From the NCBI GenBank assembly GCA_000310025.1, contig FN649727.1, forward strand, positions 2,429,797-2,493,796: a DNA stretch of 64,000 nucleotides, in the 5' to 3' direction. Position numbers and translations under genes: made by a program. The notes below the pieces were generated by a model. It was not told the origin of the DNA and searched no databases. It saw nothing but the letters and a program-made list of their open reading frames with translations. Source of the stretch: Ectocarpus siliculosus (taxonomy: Eukaryota > Sar > Phaeophyceae > Ectocarpales > Ectocarpaceae). Position 1 is the stretch's first letter, and the number at the start of each line of letters is the position of its first letter. Positions 23,655 through 36,800 of the stretch are shown here, in pieces.

Positions 23655-26600
23655 ATGAGTATGGGGCCAGAAGAGCATGACTCCGTTCATTCAGCTAGCA
23701 CGGGATTATTCTCGGGCCCAGACATCGCGGGGCAGGTGGAGGAGCTTGAAAAGAGGGTAGCACAACAGGTGATCATGTTGTTGTTGTCTGCACATTAATG
23801 TGGAGGTGGAATTATCATGTCTACTTTACTCCGTACCATATATATATCGCAGTGGATATCTCCCATCTCTGTTTCATTGCCGCCTATGCATGGGCAACAT
23901 GCGATACAACCATAGAGAGCCCCGCGTAGGCGACATGCATATGATAGTCAACATACCTGTAGGCGACTGGGCGGCGCCGACGTTCGCCGCAGGCAGGCAT
24001 GTTTTGCAGATGGAGCGACAGACACACACATCAAGAATGCCTTCATGACAGTGGATCTACTGTACCAATCTCTTGCTAACACTTGCAAGCGTAGCTGCAG
24101 TGCAATAATGCATCAGAAGCAGACATGGTTTCGGGTGCTTCTTTGAACGCGCCCATTAGATTCTAGACTACTGTAAAGCAGTACAGTATAAGGAACGCTG
24201 TCATTTCGCGTTTTTCGCGGGTAATACGGCCTCGTGCACATCACGCGGAGACCTATGTAACATGCTGACGTATTTGAGCGCGTCAGCTGTCTTTTGAACC
24301 AGAGTTTGAGCCCCCCCTGACCCCAACCGATATATGGTGTACTCAGCCACCGTAGTCTAGTGTTGCCTGCGCCGTGTTCAGTAGTTCGAACGTCTCAACC
24401 ACTAAGCCCATGACTACATGTAAATTATACCTTCACTTTTCAGGCATGCAAGGACTTGACGCTCGCAGCCGCCGCCGGCAAGACCTCCGACGTGGTAAGG
24501 TCCATTGAGCTAGGAGGGGATGTGGACACGACCCTCAACACTTTCACCCCGCTCATGCGCGCGGCGACCTGGGGTCACGTCGACACGCTGGCCACCCTAA
24601 TCGCCGAAGGCGCCGACATGTTCGCAACGGATAGGCAGGGTCGGACAGCTCTGGACTGGAGTCGCATCGCGCGACGCGACAAGGCGGCTCGAATTTTGGA
24701 GCGGGCGATGGAGAACGAGATTCGATACCGCAGGTAGAGAACATGAAGTACTGTATACATAGATAGGAGTACTCGATATATGTTGCTATTGTAGTCTACA
24801 AAGCCCGCATATGCTTGAACCCCATGGCAGTACCATCTTCGTAGCTTCGACCCTATTGAAAAGAAGGTACAACCTTACAGTTGCTACAGTCTAGTTTATC
24901 GTGGTGCCTTCACAGAACCTGAAACAAAGCTATAATCGATACCCACCCAAGCGGAAATGCGCAAACAGAAGGATCATAGGATGGATGTCATAGATGCGAA
25001 AACATCAGGGATCTCCGACAGGTACAATTGTTCGTTCAACAAGACGACCAAGCCGGGCAAACGTTCTCCCAATGTGGTAGAAGCATGCCAACACCAACAA
25101 CGTCTGCTGATTTTCCTCAACAAAATACCACATCCAGAGAGGCAACCAAGGCAGTTCGAGGCGACAAGGAGCTGTGGGCTGTGATAGAGGCCAACGCGAG
25201 GCACGCCCGCGAGGTGGCTCACGCAGTGAACGCTCGAGACCTCAAAGAGGTTAAGCGAATCGTCGATCGGGCACAGCTGACCCGGGACAAGTTTGTGTCC
25301 GTGTGCGATCGCCTCGGGTTTCGGAGAAGAGAAGAGGCGAACGAACGAGCGAGAGAGAGTAGTTGTGGTGGCAGTGGTGAGGCACCAGCATCCACCGTAG
25401 AACAAGCATTGAGTGTTTGTCCGACTCCACCGACAGCTGCGGAAAAACCGAGTGTTGCAGCACTAGCAACGCCCTGGACAGCTGAAGATGGCACCGAACC
25501 GAACGACGGTTCGTTGCTAAGAAGAATTCCGGTATTCTTTCTCGATGCCGAGGGGCGAGGGGGCACAACGGCGCTCGCGCTGGCGACGATCGAAAACGAT
25601 GCCGAGACGGTGCGGCGTCTCATGAAGGAGGTGGGAAGCAAACCTTGTTGTTCTGAAGTAAACGGTGAATGAACGACGGTGCATGATGCACCCAATAAAA
25701 ATATCATCCTTTCTGACCAACACAAGAGTTTTGATGACAGCAGCAACAAACGCGATTTCCAACTCCCAGGACAACACTCTGTTTGCTCTCATGACGCAAG
25801 CTTCAAAAGAAGCCATAGCCCGTAATTCGAGTTCGTTCTATGTTCAAACTGCAGTTTCTTCCCTTGCGGGTATTGAATTGTTGCCCCCCCGAGAATTCAT
25901 AGTGTTCTGCAGCTGTTCCAGTCGGCGATTAATGGCCTCTCTCGACAGAAAATAGGCCACGTTCACGGTCTCGCGTTGAATCGTAAACGTAGAGATGTTC
26001 AAAACAGAGCATGCCTGCCACAATTTGTACATAGTGCTCCTTTGCAAACTGCATAAATACAGGGAGCGGACCCTGGTGTCGAAGCGAGCAGTGGCCACAC
26101 AGCTCTCAGCTGGGCAGCCGTGTGCGGCTTCGACCTCGTCGCGGCCGAGCTGCTTCTTGGCAACAACACCAACAAGCGCAGCCGCAGCAGCAGCAGCAGC
26201 AGCAGCGGCTCGTCGAGGTCGGGGCCGATGCAAGACGCGATCAACGCAGTAACGAGGAGTACTTTGGTCGAGGGGAAGACAGCGCTGCACAACGCGGCCT
26301 TCAATGGGAATTCCGGGGTTGTCGTGCTCCTGTTAGACCGGCTTCGGGATCTTCTGCTGAGGGACGGGTGAGTCGACATGACCGATGGGGCGGCGGGGGG
26401 GGGGGCGTATGCAACTCGTTTCAAGTTGTTTGTTAGTTTCCTTGGTCGGCTACCATGTGTTTTACATTGACTCCTCGGGCAGTACAAGCACCCACCATGA
26501 CTATCCGGAACGATGCGCACAACGGGGTTTCATTTCGAGGGGCGGTATTTGACCCATCGAAAAAACCTCAGTTAAAAAACTTCCATCCACGTTCCAAACT

Positions 26601-27842
26601 GGTTCTCCGCCCTTTGAACCACGGAGGTCGAGTTACGTGTTTGAAACGCTATGCGACAGTTCCCGTTGCTCTTTGTCCTCCCAGCGACCATGTCCTCACC
26701 CCAATTTCGGACCATCTCTACCGCATGGCATGTATCTCCCAGATTCGCCAAACCACGACAAGCTGATGGGGCTGGGCCCGGCCTCGGTTGGTTCCACCCT
26801 TTCCGCGACTTCGTGCGGCGGAAAGACAACCAAGGCTTGACAGCCCGTGAACTTGCTCAACAGGTCAGGCACCCTCGAGAACAACACTGCATCCAAAGCA
26901 CTCTCTATTTCGTTTTCGATCTTGTGGAGCGTTTCGGGCCGTATTGAAAGGTGCCGTTGATCTTAAACGTGGCTCGTGCCAAACGGATGGGGCTATGTTG
27001 TTGGACATGCCCTTTGTTCACTGCGTTCATACGAGGTGATCTTTTAGGGAGTATTGTAGTGGAAAGAAGCCTCATGGATTTCGTTCGTCGAGTAGTATTC
27101 CGATGCTCCCCGAAAATTAAAACCAGTGATCGCTGTTAGTCGATACCCATTGGACGAGATGTTGCTTACAGAATCAGCTTCGCTTACACACGAACGTCGA
27201 AGACCTTCATGGTCTACGGTGCCAGGCAGCGGGGCTCTGATCCCACTTGTAGGCGAGTTAAGTATCACCGAGAATAGTTTCGCACTCGGTGAGCTCTGGT
27301 ACACACGCCAAACCAGCGTCGTGCGGAAAGAGGCTTCCCGCTGTGAAAAAATGTTCGGAGCTCTTCCAAATATGGCGTGCTTACATTGGAAGAGGCTGTA
27401 GAGCTTTCGGAACTTCTCTACCCCGCGCGTGGGATACACGGTTATCTTCCGGGTGGGCATTTCTTGCCAGAGAGTGCGCATGACACAAAAAAACGGCATC
27501 ACCTCCATTGGTGGGAGATTTTACCTCCAGTGTTAGCGAGCATCGGCTCTTTTCGTTGCACCGTAGCCACTGCTGCTTGTGCTCGGTGTGGTGTCCGTGG
27601 CACGCTCACCTAAGCTCAGGCAATCGTGCAAATTCACACACAAGACGTTGTTGGAGCTGCACAACCGAACCAACCAAAAACTCTCCGTTTTTGCCCCGCC
27701 GACCGCCGCGCGTGTGAACGCGGTGACCTGTGGATGTTTCCCAGGCTGGGTACGACGAAGTGGTCACCTTGCTGGACAATGCCGACGGGAGGATCGAGGT
27801 CTGGGAGGCCGGAGAGCGTGCACAGGAACATGCTTCGGAAAG
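23655..27842 (+). other. Domain block: N-terminal ankyrin repeats (residues 1-473)
   Basis: Exons 1-6 of the giant gene. A short helix (VEELEKRVAQQ) leads into ankyrin units such as LTLAAAAGKTSDVV, TPLMRAATWGHVDTL, TALDWSRI, TALALATIENDAETV, TALSWAAVCGFDLVA and TALHNAAFNGNSGVV. About seven units are present, interrupted by a charged region (residues ~150-270) and a Ser-rich loop. Several ankyrin units are split by introns: RRLMKE at the end of exon 3 continues as GADPGVEASSGHTAL at the start of exon 4. That continuity is strong support for the splice. Confidence 0.85.
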
Positions 27843-30800
27843 GTGACGTTTGGCACCGTTACGGATATTGGAGTCTAGCGGCGCGCCAACGACCGACGGC
27901 CTTCGTGAATGTGACTTCGCTGCGCAGCCAAATCTTGCTGGATCTACATCGCACACACAATCATCGAACGAGGTCGCGGAAGTCATCGGCTACATAGTGA
28001 ATCTAGCTCTCCCCCACGTTGTGTCGCACTCCAAGGACAACTTGAGCGGAAGACAAAAACAAACCATTACGACCTTGCCCGATCTGTCACGTTCTCATTG
28101 GCATGATCTGGCTTTACCACCACATGTTTCCCTCAATACAAAACATGCGTTCTCGTCGAGTTGTCAAGGCGTACGTCTGTACCTCCCTTGTTGATTGTAC
28201 ACACACCGTTGCCCGGTTCCCGCTCGAGTGTCTAGGGTAGAGTGCGGTAACGAGGGCTGCCGACACCGTGACCGGCGCGACCGCATGGAACGCCACGAGA
28301 GGACCGAGTGCCCCCGCCGCCCGGCCGGCTGCCCGGCCTGCGGAAAGAAGCTGGCGGCGGGGGACCTGCCGCAGCATGAGGAGAAGGAATGCGAGAAGAG
28401 AATGGACGCCTGCCCCAACGCCTTCCTCGGGTGCTACGACGTCATGCCGCACGAAAGAATCTCGGCACACATCAGACACATGTACGGACGGGAAAAGAGT
28501 GCATACTGGGGAAGGGTTTAGGGTAAGGCGTGCCTGACTTGTTGGTTGTAGCCCATTCTGTTGAGCTTATCTTCATGTACACTACTGTAGGTCAGAGAGC
28601 TCTTTCAATGCTTTCGGGTCAAGTTTGACCTGTTTAGTTGTTGAGCATGTACGCCATGGGCGGGATGCAACACGATTAGCACCGAGACGCGGGGCGAGTA
28701 GGGCTCCGGTGGTGCGGGCGTGTGGGTCAGCTCGAACTCCCATCTAATCCGTCCTGCTTCGAAATGCAGTGTTCTACTGTAAACTGTGGCTCTACCGCCC
28801 CTGCCCCCCCCCCGCTCTTTGCTTGGCCCTAACGCGCGTTAGCTCAGTTGGATCTACTGCCGTATCGTTGCCCTTGGTTTCTTGCAGAAGTGCCTGCTGT
28901 GGCGTATGTACCGGCAATGCTGTATATTCTTCACCATATGTTTCATTCCTGTTGGTGTCTTCTCTTTTCACCGAAACGAATAAAATTATAAGGTGCAAGT
29001 TTCGTCGCGTCGACTGCCGACGCGGCTGCGGGGCATCCGTGATCGCGCGTGATCTGGACAGTCACGAGCAGGACCACTGCAGGCTAAGCAAACACCCGTG
29101 CGTCTTCGGCTGCGGGGAGAAGATCACAAAAGCCAAGATGGACGCTCACATCAAGAAGGTGACAGGGGAAAAGAAGGAACCATGTGCCGCAAACATACGT
29201 TCTGGAGCGCGCATAAGTACAATCATCATGCAAGTTCTGCCATGTCCCTCGTTTAGCGAACTTTCTTTGTGCCTGGTCACGGCATAGGTTCTTGGTGGGC
29301 GATCTTGAGGGGCAAGAGTATCATGAGACACCAACACCAAGGGTGGAGCTCGCGTGCCTGTTACACCCTTGAAGGCGACCAAACGCAACGTTGGAGGGAG
29401 ACCTGCATGGCGTTCCTCCCCAAAGCAAGAATCTCAATACCGCAAGGACCATCAGCAAGTTCGGAAAAAAGAAGCGGGATCTGGGGTCCATCCACCCAGC
29501 ATGCCTCCATTCACCCATTGGGCCCGGTCAAAGGCACAACACAACCTTTTCCTACTTTCTTTAACGGCAACCAGTCAAACCTATATCTACATTTACATAC
29601 CCGCCGTACCCGCTCCACCTCCACCCCTTGTCGCCATATTCCCTAAACAGGACTGCCGCAAGCGCAAGGTCCGCTGCAGACTGGGGTGCGGCTCGAACGT
29701 TGACGCCGGGGAGCTGCAGCACCACGAGCAGGAGGTTTGCACGCAGCCGTGCCGCTGGGAGGGGTGCGGGGAGCGGCTGGGGCCCTTGGTGCGGCGGGAG
29801 TTGCACGAGCAATCGCTGTGCCCCGAGCGTCCCGCGGAATGTCCCCACGGCTGCGGCATTAGGTATGCGTGTTCGTCCGTGCCGTGCGCTGGTTCTTGTA
29901 TTCACCCTCTCGTTAGCATCGAGGGCGCCTAACCGACTAAGCAATGATGCCCTTCTCGGTAGGGGACATTTTTTTGCGTGCAATATATGCGCGCGCGGGC
30001 ATCGATCACATGTTTGTGAGCGTTTTCATCGGTTTCGTCGGGGTCCGTTAGTGACCGAAACAACCCCCCAGTGGCGTGTAGTAAACTTCAGGATAATCTA
30101 CTTTGAGGGAATTCACAAGGACACAATCCGCGGTGATCATGGCATGATAAAGGCGAACGGTGACCCTATTGAGAACTAACACGTCATTTTGGGTATGTAT
30201 GCGATCTCGATGGCCTAGACATCATGACATGCAACAAATTACAGTCGAATCACACACATCCCGTCGAGACTACTCTCCATTTCGGCCTGCTACGCTCAAC
30301 CCTTTGGAACACCTCCACTGTTTCCCGGCAGAGGGCTCACAGCGGCGCTAAAGGACACCCATGCCCTGCACCATTGCCAGCTGAGACCCGTTCCGTGCCC
30401 CAACGGTTGCGGCGCCGTTCTCCCCAACAATGAAATCTCTGAGCACGTCCGGGGAGAAGGAGGGACATGCCCGGAACGGTTTCAGCGGTGCAGGTGCTTC
30501 GCCAGGGGTAGGGGTTAGGGGAGGACGGGGAGGGGGCGGAAGAGTGGAGCATGCTGAACGCTATGGGAAGACGGGGTAGAACCATCAATGGTAACTATTG
30601 ACGGTCGTGGGTTTTCGCATTGCCACAACTGCACGGTACCCTGTGCCGCTTCACGGCAATGTCAGTTCATTCATAGTCTATCCCCTCGCCCAACGTCTCC
30701 CTCTGTCTCAAACACCGTTGGTTCCTTTCGTAGCGCAATTCTTCGTAGCAGGCAAGAGTACGATAAGTATCTTGCAAACAGACTTTCTGTACGCTTTATC

Positions 30801-33800
30801 TTGCCCTGGGGAGAAATATGTACGAATAAACTCGCGTATGTGTTTCCTCTGTGCTGTCTCGTCCAAGGTTTGATTGTCTGCATCGAAGAATACTCGTACG
30901 GAAGACGGATGATCACACCGGAACAACAGCAACAGCAGCGGCACCGCCGGCAAAAGGCGATGATAGAGATAGGGGCGATAGCAACGATGACGGCAAAGAC
31001 GGCGGGACATGCGATGCAGCAACGTCGGAGGATGAAGAAAAAGAGACAGAGGAGAGGGAGGAAAAGGAGGGAGGAGAACCGGTAGAGTTGGTTCCCGGGA
31101 TGCTGAAATCGTACGACACTTCCACTGGGCTGTTTGGGATCCGCTACCCACACGGAAATCGGTAGGAGGGATCTGTGAAGAATACCGTCTTGTCACTGTC
31201 TGGTTGGGTTTCGTGGCGATCAATTTTGCCACGTCGTACGGAGCACGGTGAGGTAGTTGTACAATATTTCCTCGCTATCTACTTTGGTTCCTGTCCTCCC
31301 TCCTTCCGAACAGATTACCCTCTAAACAGTTGCATTATTACCTTCTTGCGGCCGTTTCGGCGGTGTAGACTCGCTGCATATTGGGTTGGCTGATCCTCGG
31401 AGGTTGACAATAGCCCGTCGTGAACTCCAGTGTAAGGCCAGTCAGTCTTCTTCGGTACGACGAACGCCACCAACCGAACCCTGACCACGAATTCTGTTGG
31501 CATCTCAATCGGCTTCTCCCTCTTCCCCCCCCCCCTCCCTCAAGGAAACGACCAGAGAATAGAGGATACCATAGTCTAGGCAAATATTTGCTTCGAACGG
31601 AGCAAGTTCTAAGCACTAAGCGCACCCAGGCGTGCTGGAGACTCTCCTAAGAAAGACAAGAGATTTACCAGTGGTCGCTCTGCCTCAGAAAGGCGACGCC
31701 GAAATGCCTACGGCAAGCATCAAGTGGTGACTCACGACCTCCCAACCGGTTCAAATCACTACGCACCCAGGCAACAAGCGCTGGAGGACCTGGACTTTGT
31801 CTGGGCCGACCAGGGGGGCGACGGTGATAACGGTGCCAGTGGTGGTTCGACTGCGTGGGCGTGCGGCTGGATTCCCGCGGCCGACATGGCCGATCACCTC
31901 TTGCACTCGTGCCCTAGGCGCTCCGCTCCGTGCCGGGAAGGGTGCGGGCAGAGCTTGGTCGTCATGGAGGCCGAGCGGCACTACCAAGACCATTGTCCCA
32001 AGCGGTACGTGCGTGGGTGGGTGTGTATCGTGAGGCGTTCGTAAGGGGCCAGTTTCGTGGAGGATACTTCGCACGTTTTTGTGTGTGTTTTGCGTAGCTG
32101 TAAGTGTCGGCGTAGATAGGAAGTTCGTGAGGCATTCCGTCGCCCGCTGACTGTGTTTACATTTCAATGCGGCCGGCGTTGCTGTGGCGGCACAGCAGTT
32201 AATCTTTTGACAATACGAACGTCAGTATGATCAAAGTTGGTTTAGCAGGCCCAAGCACCAAATAGCGACGACGACCCCCGCCCAGTCGGCTCAATCTCCT
32301 TCCTTCAAGAACGTGTACCTTATCGTGCACAATCAGGTTAGTGATCTGCCCATTAGGCTGCAGGGCGGAGATGAGGCAGGAAAAACTCGGGGAGCACATG
32401 GACGAGAAGTGCCCGTTTCGTAGCTCACCGTGCGAGGCGTGTGGAGTATCTCTGCCGCTTGAGAGACACGCCAAACACCTCGCTGAAAGCTGTCCCAGGG
32501 TTCCCCGAAGCTGCACAAATGGTACGTGCATTACAATTTACCAGATATATTAATAATTGCAGTGCCGGTACATGGTTCTGCTGCAGTAATTAATCGTTGT
32601 CCACCCCAATCTCCTGGACCCGTGAGCGGTCACACGTGTAAGCTTGGCTTGATTTTTTGGAGTGACCTCAGTGGCTCCCACACAAGAGACTGCAACTCGC
32701 ACGACAATATTGTGACGAGGTCAGGATGCACTCAATTGCGGGTTGCTGAGAAGAAAAACCAAATCGCACCAAGTGAGAGAAGAACGAAGAAAGATGGGAT
32801 TCGTCCCAAACGCCATTCCTCCATCTCTGTTGCTGTCCCCCCTCTCTCCTCGCCGCTCCTTACACCACGAAAATGGGTGTGACTCTCTCACATCCGAGAC
32901 TTATCTATCTCCCCGCCTGTCTGACACTTACAACGGGACTATTCGAACTCAATCTACTGCGCGTTCCAGAGCGGTGAAAGCTCGGTGCCGGGAGGTGCTG
33001 TTTTCACATGCAAGTTATTTCCCTGCCCAGTCCGCTCACCTACCGCTCTTCCTCCCCACCCTACACCGGTATATCTCTCCTCGATGTTTGTTTCCTACGT
33101 AAGGATGCGGCTCTCGCGTACGGGGGGAAGACCTCCAGCACCACCTTTCCAAGGAATGCCCGAAGAGAGTCGTACCGTGCCCACTGGGTTGCCCAGAAGA
33201 CCAGCTCTGGGCCGAAGAGGTGATGCGGTTAATATATCAGTTGATTGTTTTTATGAAATTGTGGTGTTGGAGTCTGAACAGCTTGAGGTATTTCTATCTT
33301 TGTTTCTCGCGTCGTTCCTGTTGCCGTTGTCTATCTGATCGCGGAGCATTGTCGGCTGTTTGAAACCAGTGGTCGTTTTGAATTTTTGCAGCTGGGTGGT
33401 GATTTTTGGGACATTGAAAGGCTGTTGACTCAAATGAAGTACATATTTATTCTTTGATGATTACGACAAAAACGCCAGGTGTCGTCTCACTTGCGGGACA
33501 GCTGTCCGCTGCAGCGAGAGCCTTGCCGCCGGGGATGCGGCGAACAGGTGGCGGTCTGCTCGAGGGAGCAGCACGAAGCGGCGGAGTGTTCGGAGAGACT
33601 CGTCAAGTGCGAATGCGGGATGGAACACCCCTTCTCCAAGACCGAAGATCACAGGTACATAGGAACTGTAGTACAGCCCGCGGTATGTAAGTGATGCGCT
33701 CTCGGCTCCTTTCACATTGAAAGAAGACGCTTCAGACCGTTATCAGGTATGTTCGTATAGGCTATTCCCCACAAGAGTACCACGAGAAAGACTGATAAGT

Positions 33801-36800
33801 CTCTGGACTTACGCAACGAAAATAGATATGCATATCAGACTCGACATGACATGAAAAAGGCGGAAAACAGGCATGTCTTGAGGTCATCGAGGTTTCGGGT
33901 TTGTGCTACAACCCTCTTCAATTAGGAAAGACAGTCACACACGGTCGGGTCTGTACAATACCACATACAGGCGGTGAAACGCTTGCACAACCTTATGGCT
34001 CGGTGAAACAACGTTCGCGAAACTTGCGAGGACGACCGCACGGAACGCGACAAGAGTTGGGGTGTCATATTTTCTTGTCGACACTCATGTCCCCGCGCCA
34101 CAAAAGTCTCCGGATGCTGAAACGGCTTTCGGCATTTTTCATCGCGTTCGTTGTGTTTCAAAATCGAGCCACCTCTTTTGTCCTACTAGCACCAACCAAC
34201 CCACCAATTTTTCCTTGCTGTTTCTCACTCTTGATCTTACAGGATTACGGCGTGTCTCGCAGTGGTGTCCTACTGTTCTCTAGGGTGCGGGGTCAAGGTC
34301 CGCAAGATGGACATGGACCTTCACCAGGTATCCCATGTCTGTCTTTATGAGCACCGAGGAATATCCACACGACGTCAGGGAATATGGTTTTGTTTCTGCA
34401 CACCGATGAGCCAGCCATCTCTCGAACAACCATCGGTGTTCTCAAACGTGTTCGCGATTCAGTAAGTACCCGGAACGCACATTCTATCATAGTCGGCTTG
34501 ATGTAACAGCTGATGATAAGATGTTACGACCTCACCAGAGCGAGAACAACCACCAGTAGACGGGGAAACACGTGGAGAGTACATGGGGAAATCAACATGA
34601 TGCAGGTTCTTGTTTCACGGCGTCAACCCTTCACGAAAGCAGGCGCAGAACATTGGCTGCTCTTGTTGGCGAGGGCTTGCTCGGGGAAGAGCAAAGCCGC
34701 CAAGGTCAATTGATGCAGCGTTCCGGTCGTTCAATTCTACCCCCGACCATCAGTTCAGTTCACACCACCAAAATGAGAAGTCTTCAACCCTCACCCCCAT
34801 CAACCGTCCTCTCAACCCCCCCCACGCCACTGATCAATTCATCGCGGGTACGGACGGACACACCGCACACAGGAAAAGCACTGCGAGCGCAAGACCCTGC
34901 GCACCTTGAGCAAGATGATCGACTGCCCCCTTGGTTGCGGGCACCTTATTCTACGGCAGTGGGAGTTCCAGCACCGCACGTTCGACTGCCCCAAGCGGCC
35001 GGCGTTGTGCCCACGGGGGTGCTCCGCGAAAGTCGCGGCCGACGAGGTGGCTGCTCACTCGTTGACCTGCGGCCGGCGGCGAATACGGTAATTCAGATGT
35101 GACTGTCTATCGTATTGTGGTAGTGGCCACAACGAGAGCGTACCCTCGTTTCAATTTGCCTTGCGGAGAAGGAGTGGGTAGGTTGATCCAGGAGAGGCTG
35201 CAATGCGAAGGGAAACAACGCGGGTGTTAAGATCGCCAATCGCGACAGTTCACACAACTCAGGACTTCGACACCATCCGCACTTGCTATGAAATGTCCAC
35301 AACCCACGCACCCGTCGTCACACTAAGCAGAACCCCGCCCCTGCCTATCATCCCCAGCCATCTTCCGCACGTGCCCATTAAGTCTTCTTGACGGTTGCCC
35401 TGCCTCGCCCTGCCGTACGTTCTGCTCTTGGTGCTCACCTTCAACAACAGATGCGGTGCGGAGAGCACCGGCTGCGAACGCATGCTCCTCACCTGGTTGG
35501 GGCACACAGATGCGTCTTTGAGGAGGAGACAAGAAGAAAACGCTTCAAACTTTCCACACGTGAGCAGCCTGTATTACCACCGTCCCTCAATGGTACAATC
35601 CACATAATATATGTTCACTAGTGCCCATCGTCCCCTACTGCCTCCCTTACCACCACGACACGTGGCCTACTCGAGCACAACTTATCCGTTTCCAGCTTTG
35701 ATGCGGCACGCGTCCAACCAAGGCTACATGACGAGGACCTCACACAAGGTATTTTACTAACTCAACAGCTGCTTCAAAACTACCCCCACGTCTCTACAAC
35801 AACAGGGAGCAGCTGATGTATTTGACAAAGGCGGGAAGAGTCTCGTGGCGTGCTCCGACCACGGTAGCGATGCCCTCATGTGGGCGGCGGGCAAGGGTGA
35901 CTCGGAACACGCGCTGCTCGAAGAGATTATATCGCTCTCCGGAGGAACTTCCGTCAACCGCGAATCATATCACGGGGACACGGCACTAACGATTGCCTGC
36001 TCCAGGCAAGGACATTAGTTAAAGGGGGAAGACGGGGAGGAGCACACGGGTGGTTCTTAGTTAACGTTTTGTTTTACCCCTCAGATTTCTGCCTTAATGA
36101 CGCTGTAGAGGTGGAGGACGTACGCGTTTTGCAAGGACGATCTAGAGGGAGGGGGGGCGAGGCTACTCGTCGACGCCTTGTCTCCGTCGAGGGGCTGATC
36201 ACCACGTATCCGTTCCAGAGGGGGGTAGGGAGTTGATATCCCATCATTTTTTGCTTGCCTGCAGTGGAAACCGAGTCGTCGTGGCTGTGGTTTAGTTGTG
36301 TGTTCAGGCCCAGAAAGAATCCCTATATTTACCATTTTCTTCGTTTCGAAGGGGCGCGGGACCCTCAACCAGCTCTACTAGCTCGATCCCACCATGCTGG
36401 GTGTAGCAATATGTTGCAAGGCTAAATATCGACATCGGCCAAATATCGACATCATGTCTCACCACCCTTCGCAACCAAACAAAACCCGGACGTTGTCAAT
36501 CGCCAGGGGTCACGTGCGGTCCGTTCGAACCCTGGTGAAAATCGGACACGCGGAAGTCAACCATGAAACCCGCGCCGGCAAGACTCCCCTGATCGAGGCC
36601 GCGAGGCACGGCCGTACCGCCGTCGTGCGCGTCCTTATGGAGTTCCGTGCGGTGATCTCGTACAAGAACCGGCGCGGGCAGACGGCGACGTGGTGGGCCA
36701 ACAGACTCGGACACCACGACTGCGCCTTGCTCATGACGAGGGAGGTTAAGGCGGAGACCACACTGCGCCTCATGTCGAGCCAGATAGGTTGGTGTTTGGG

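Noticed and set aside
24340-24410. tRNA-like AGTCTAGTG ... AGTTCGAAC pattern
   Set aside because: The A- and B-box-like pieces are at plausible spacing, but the acceptor and anticodon stems do not form.
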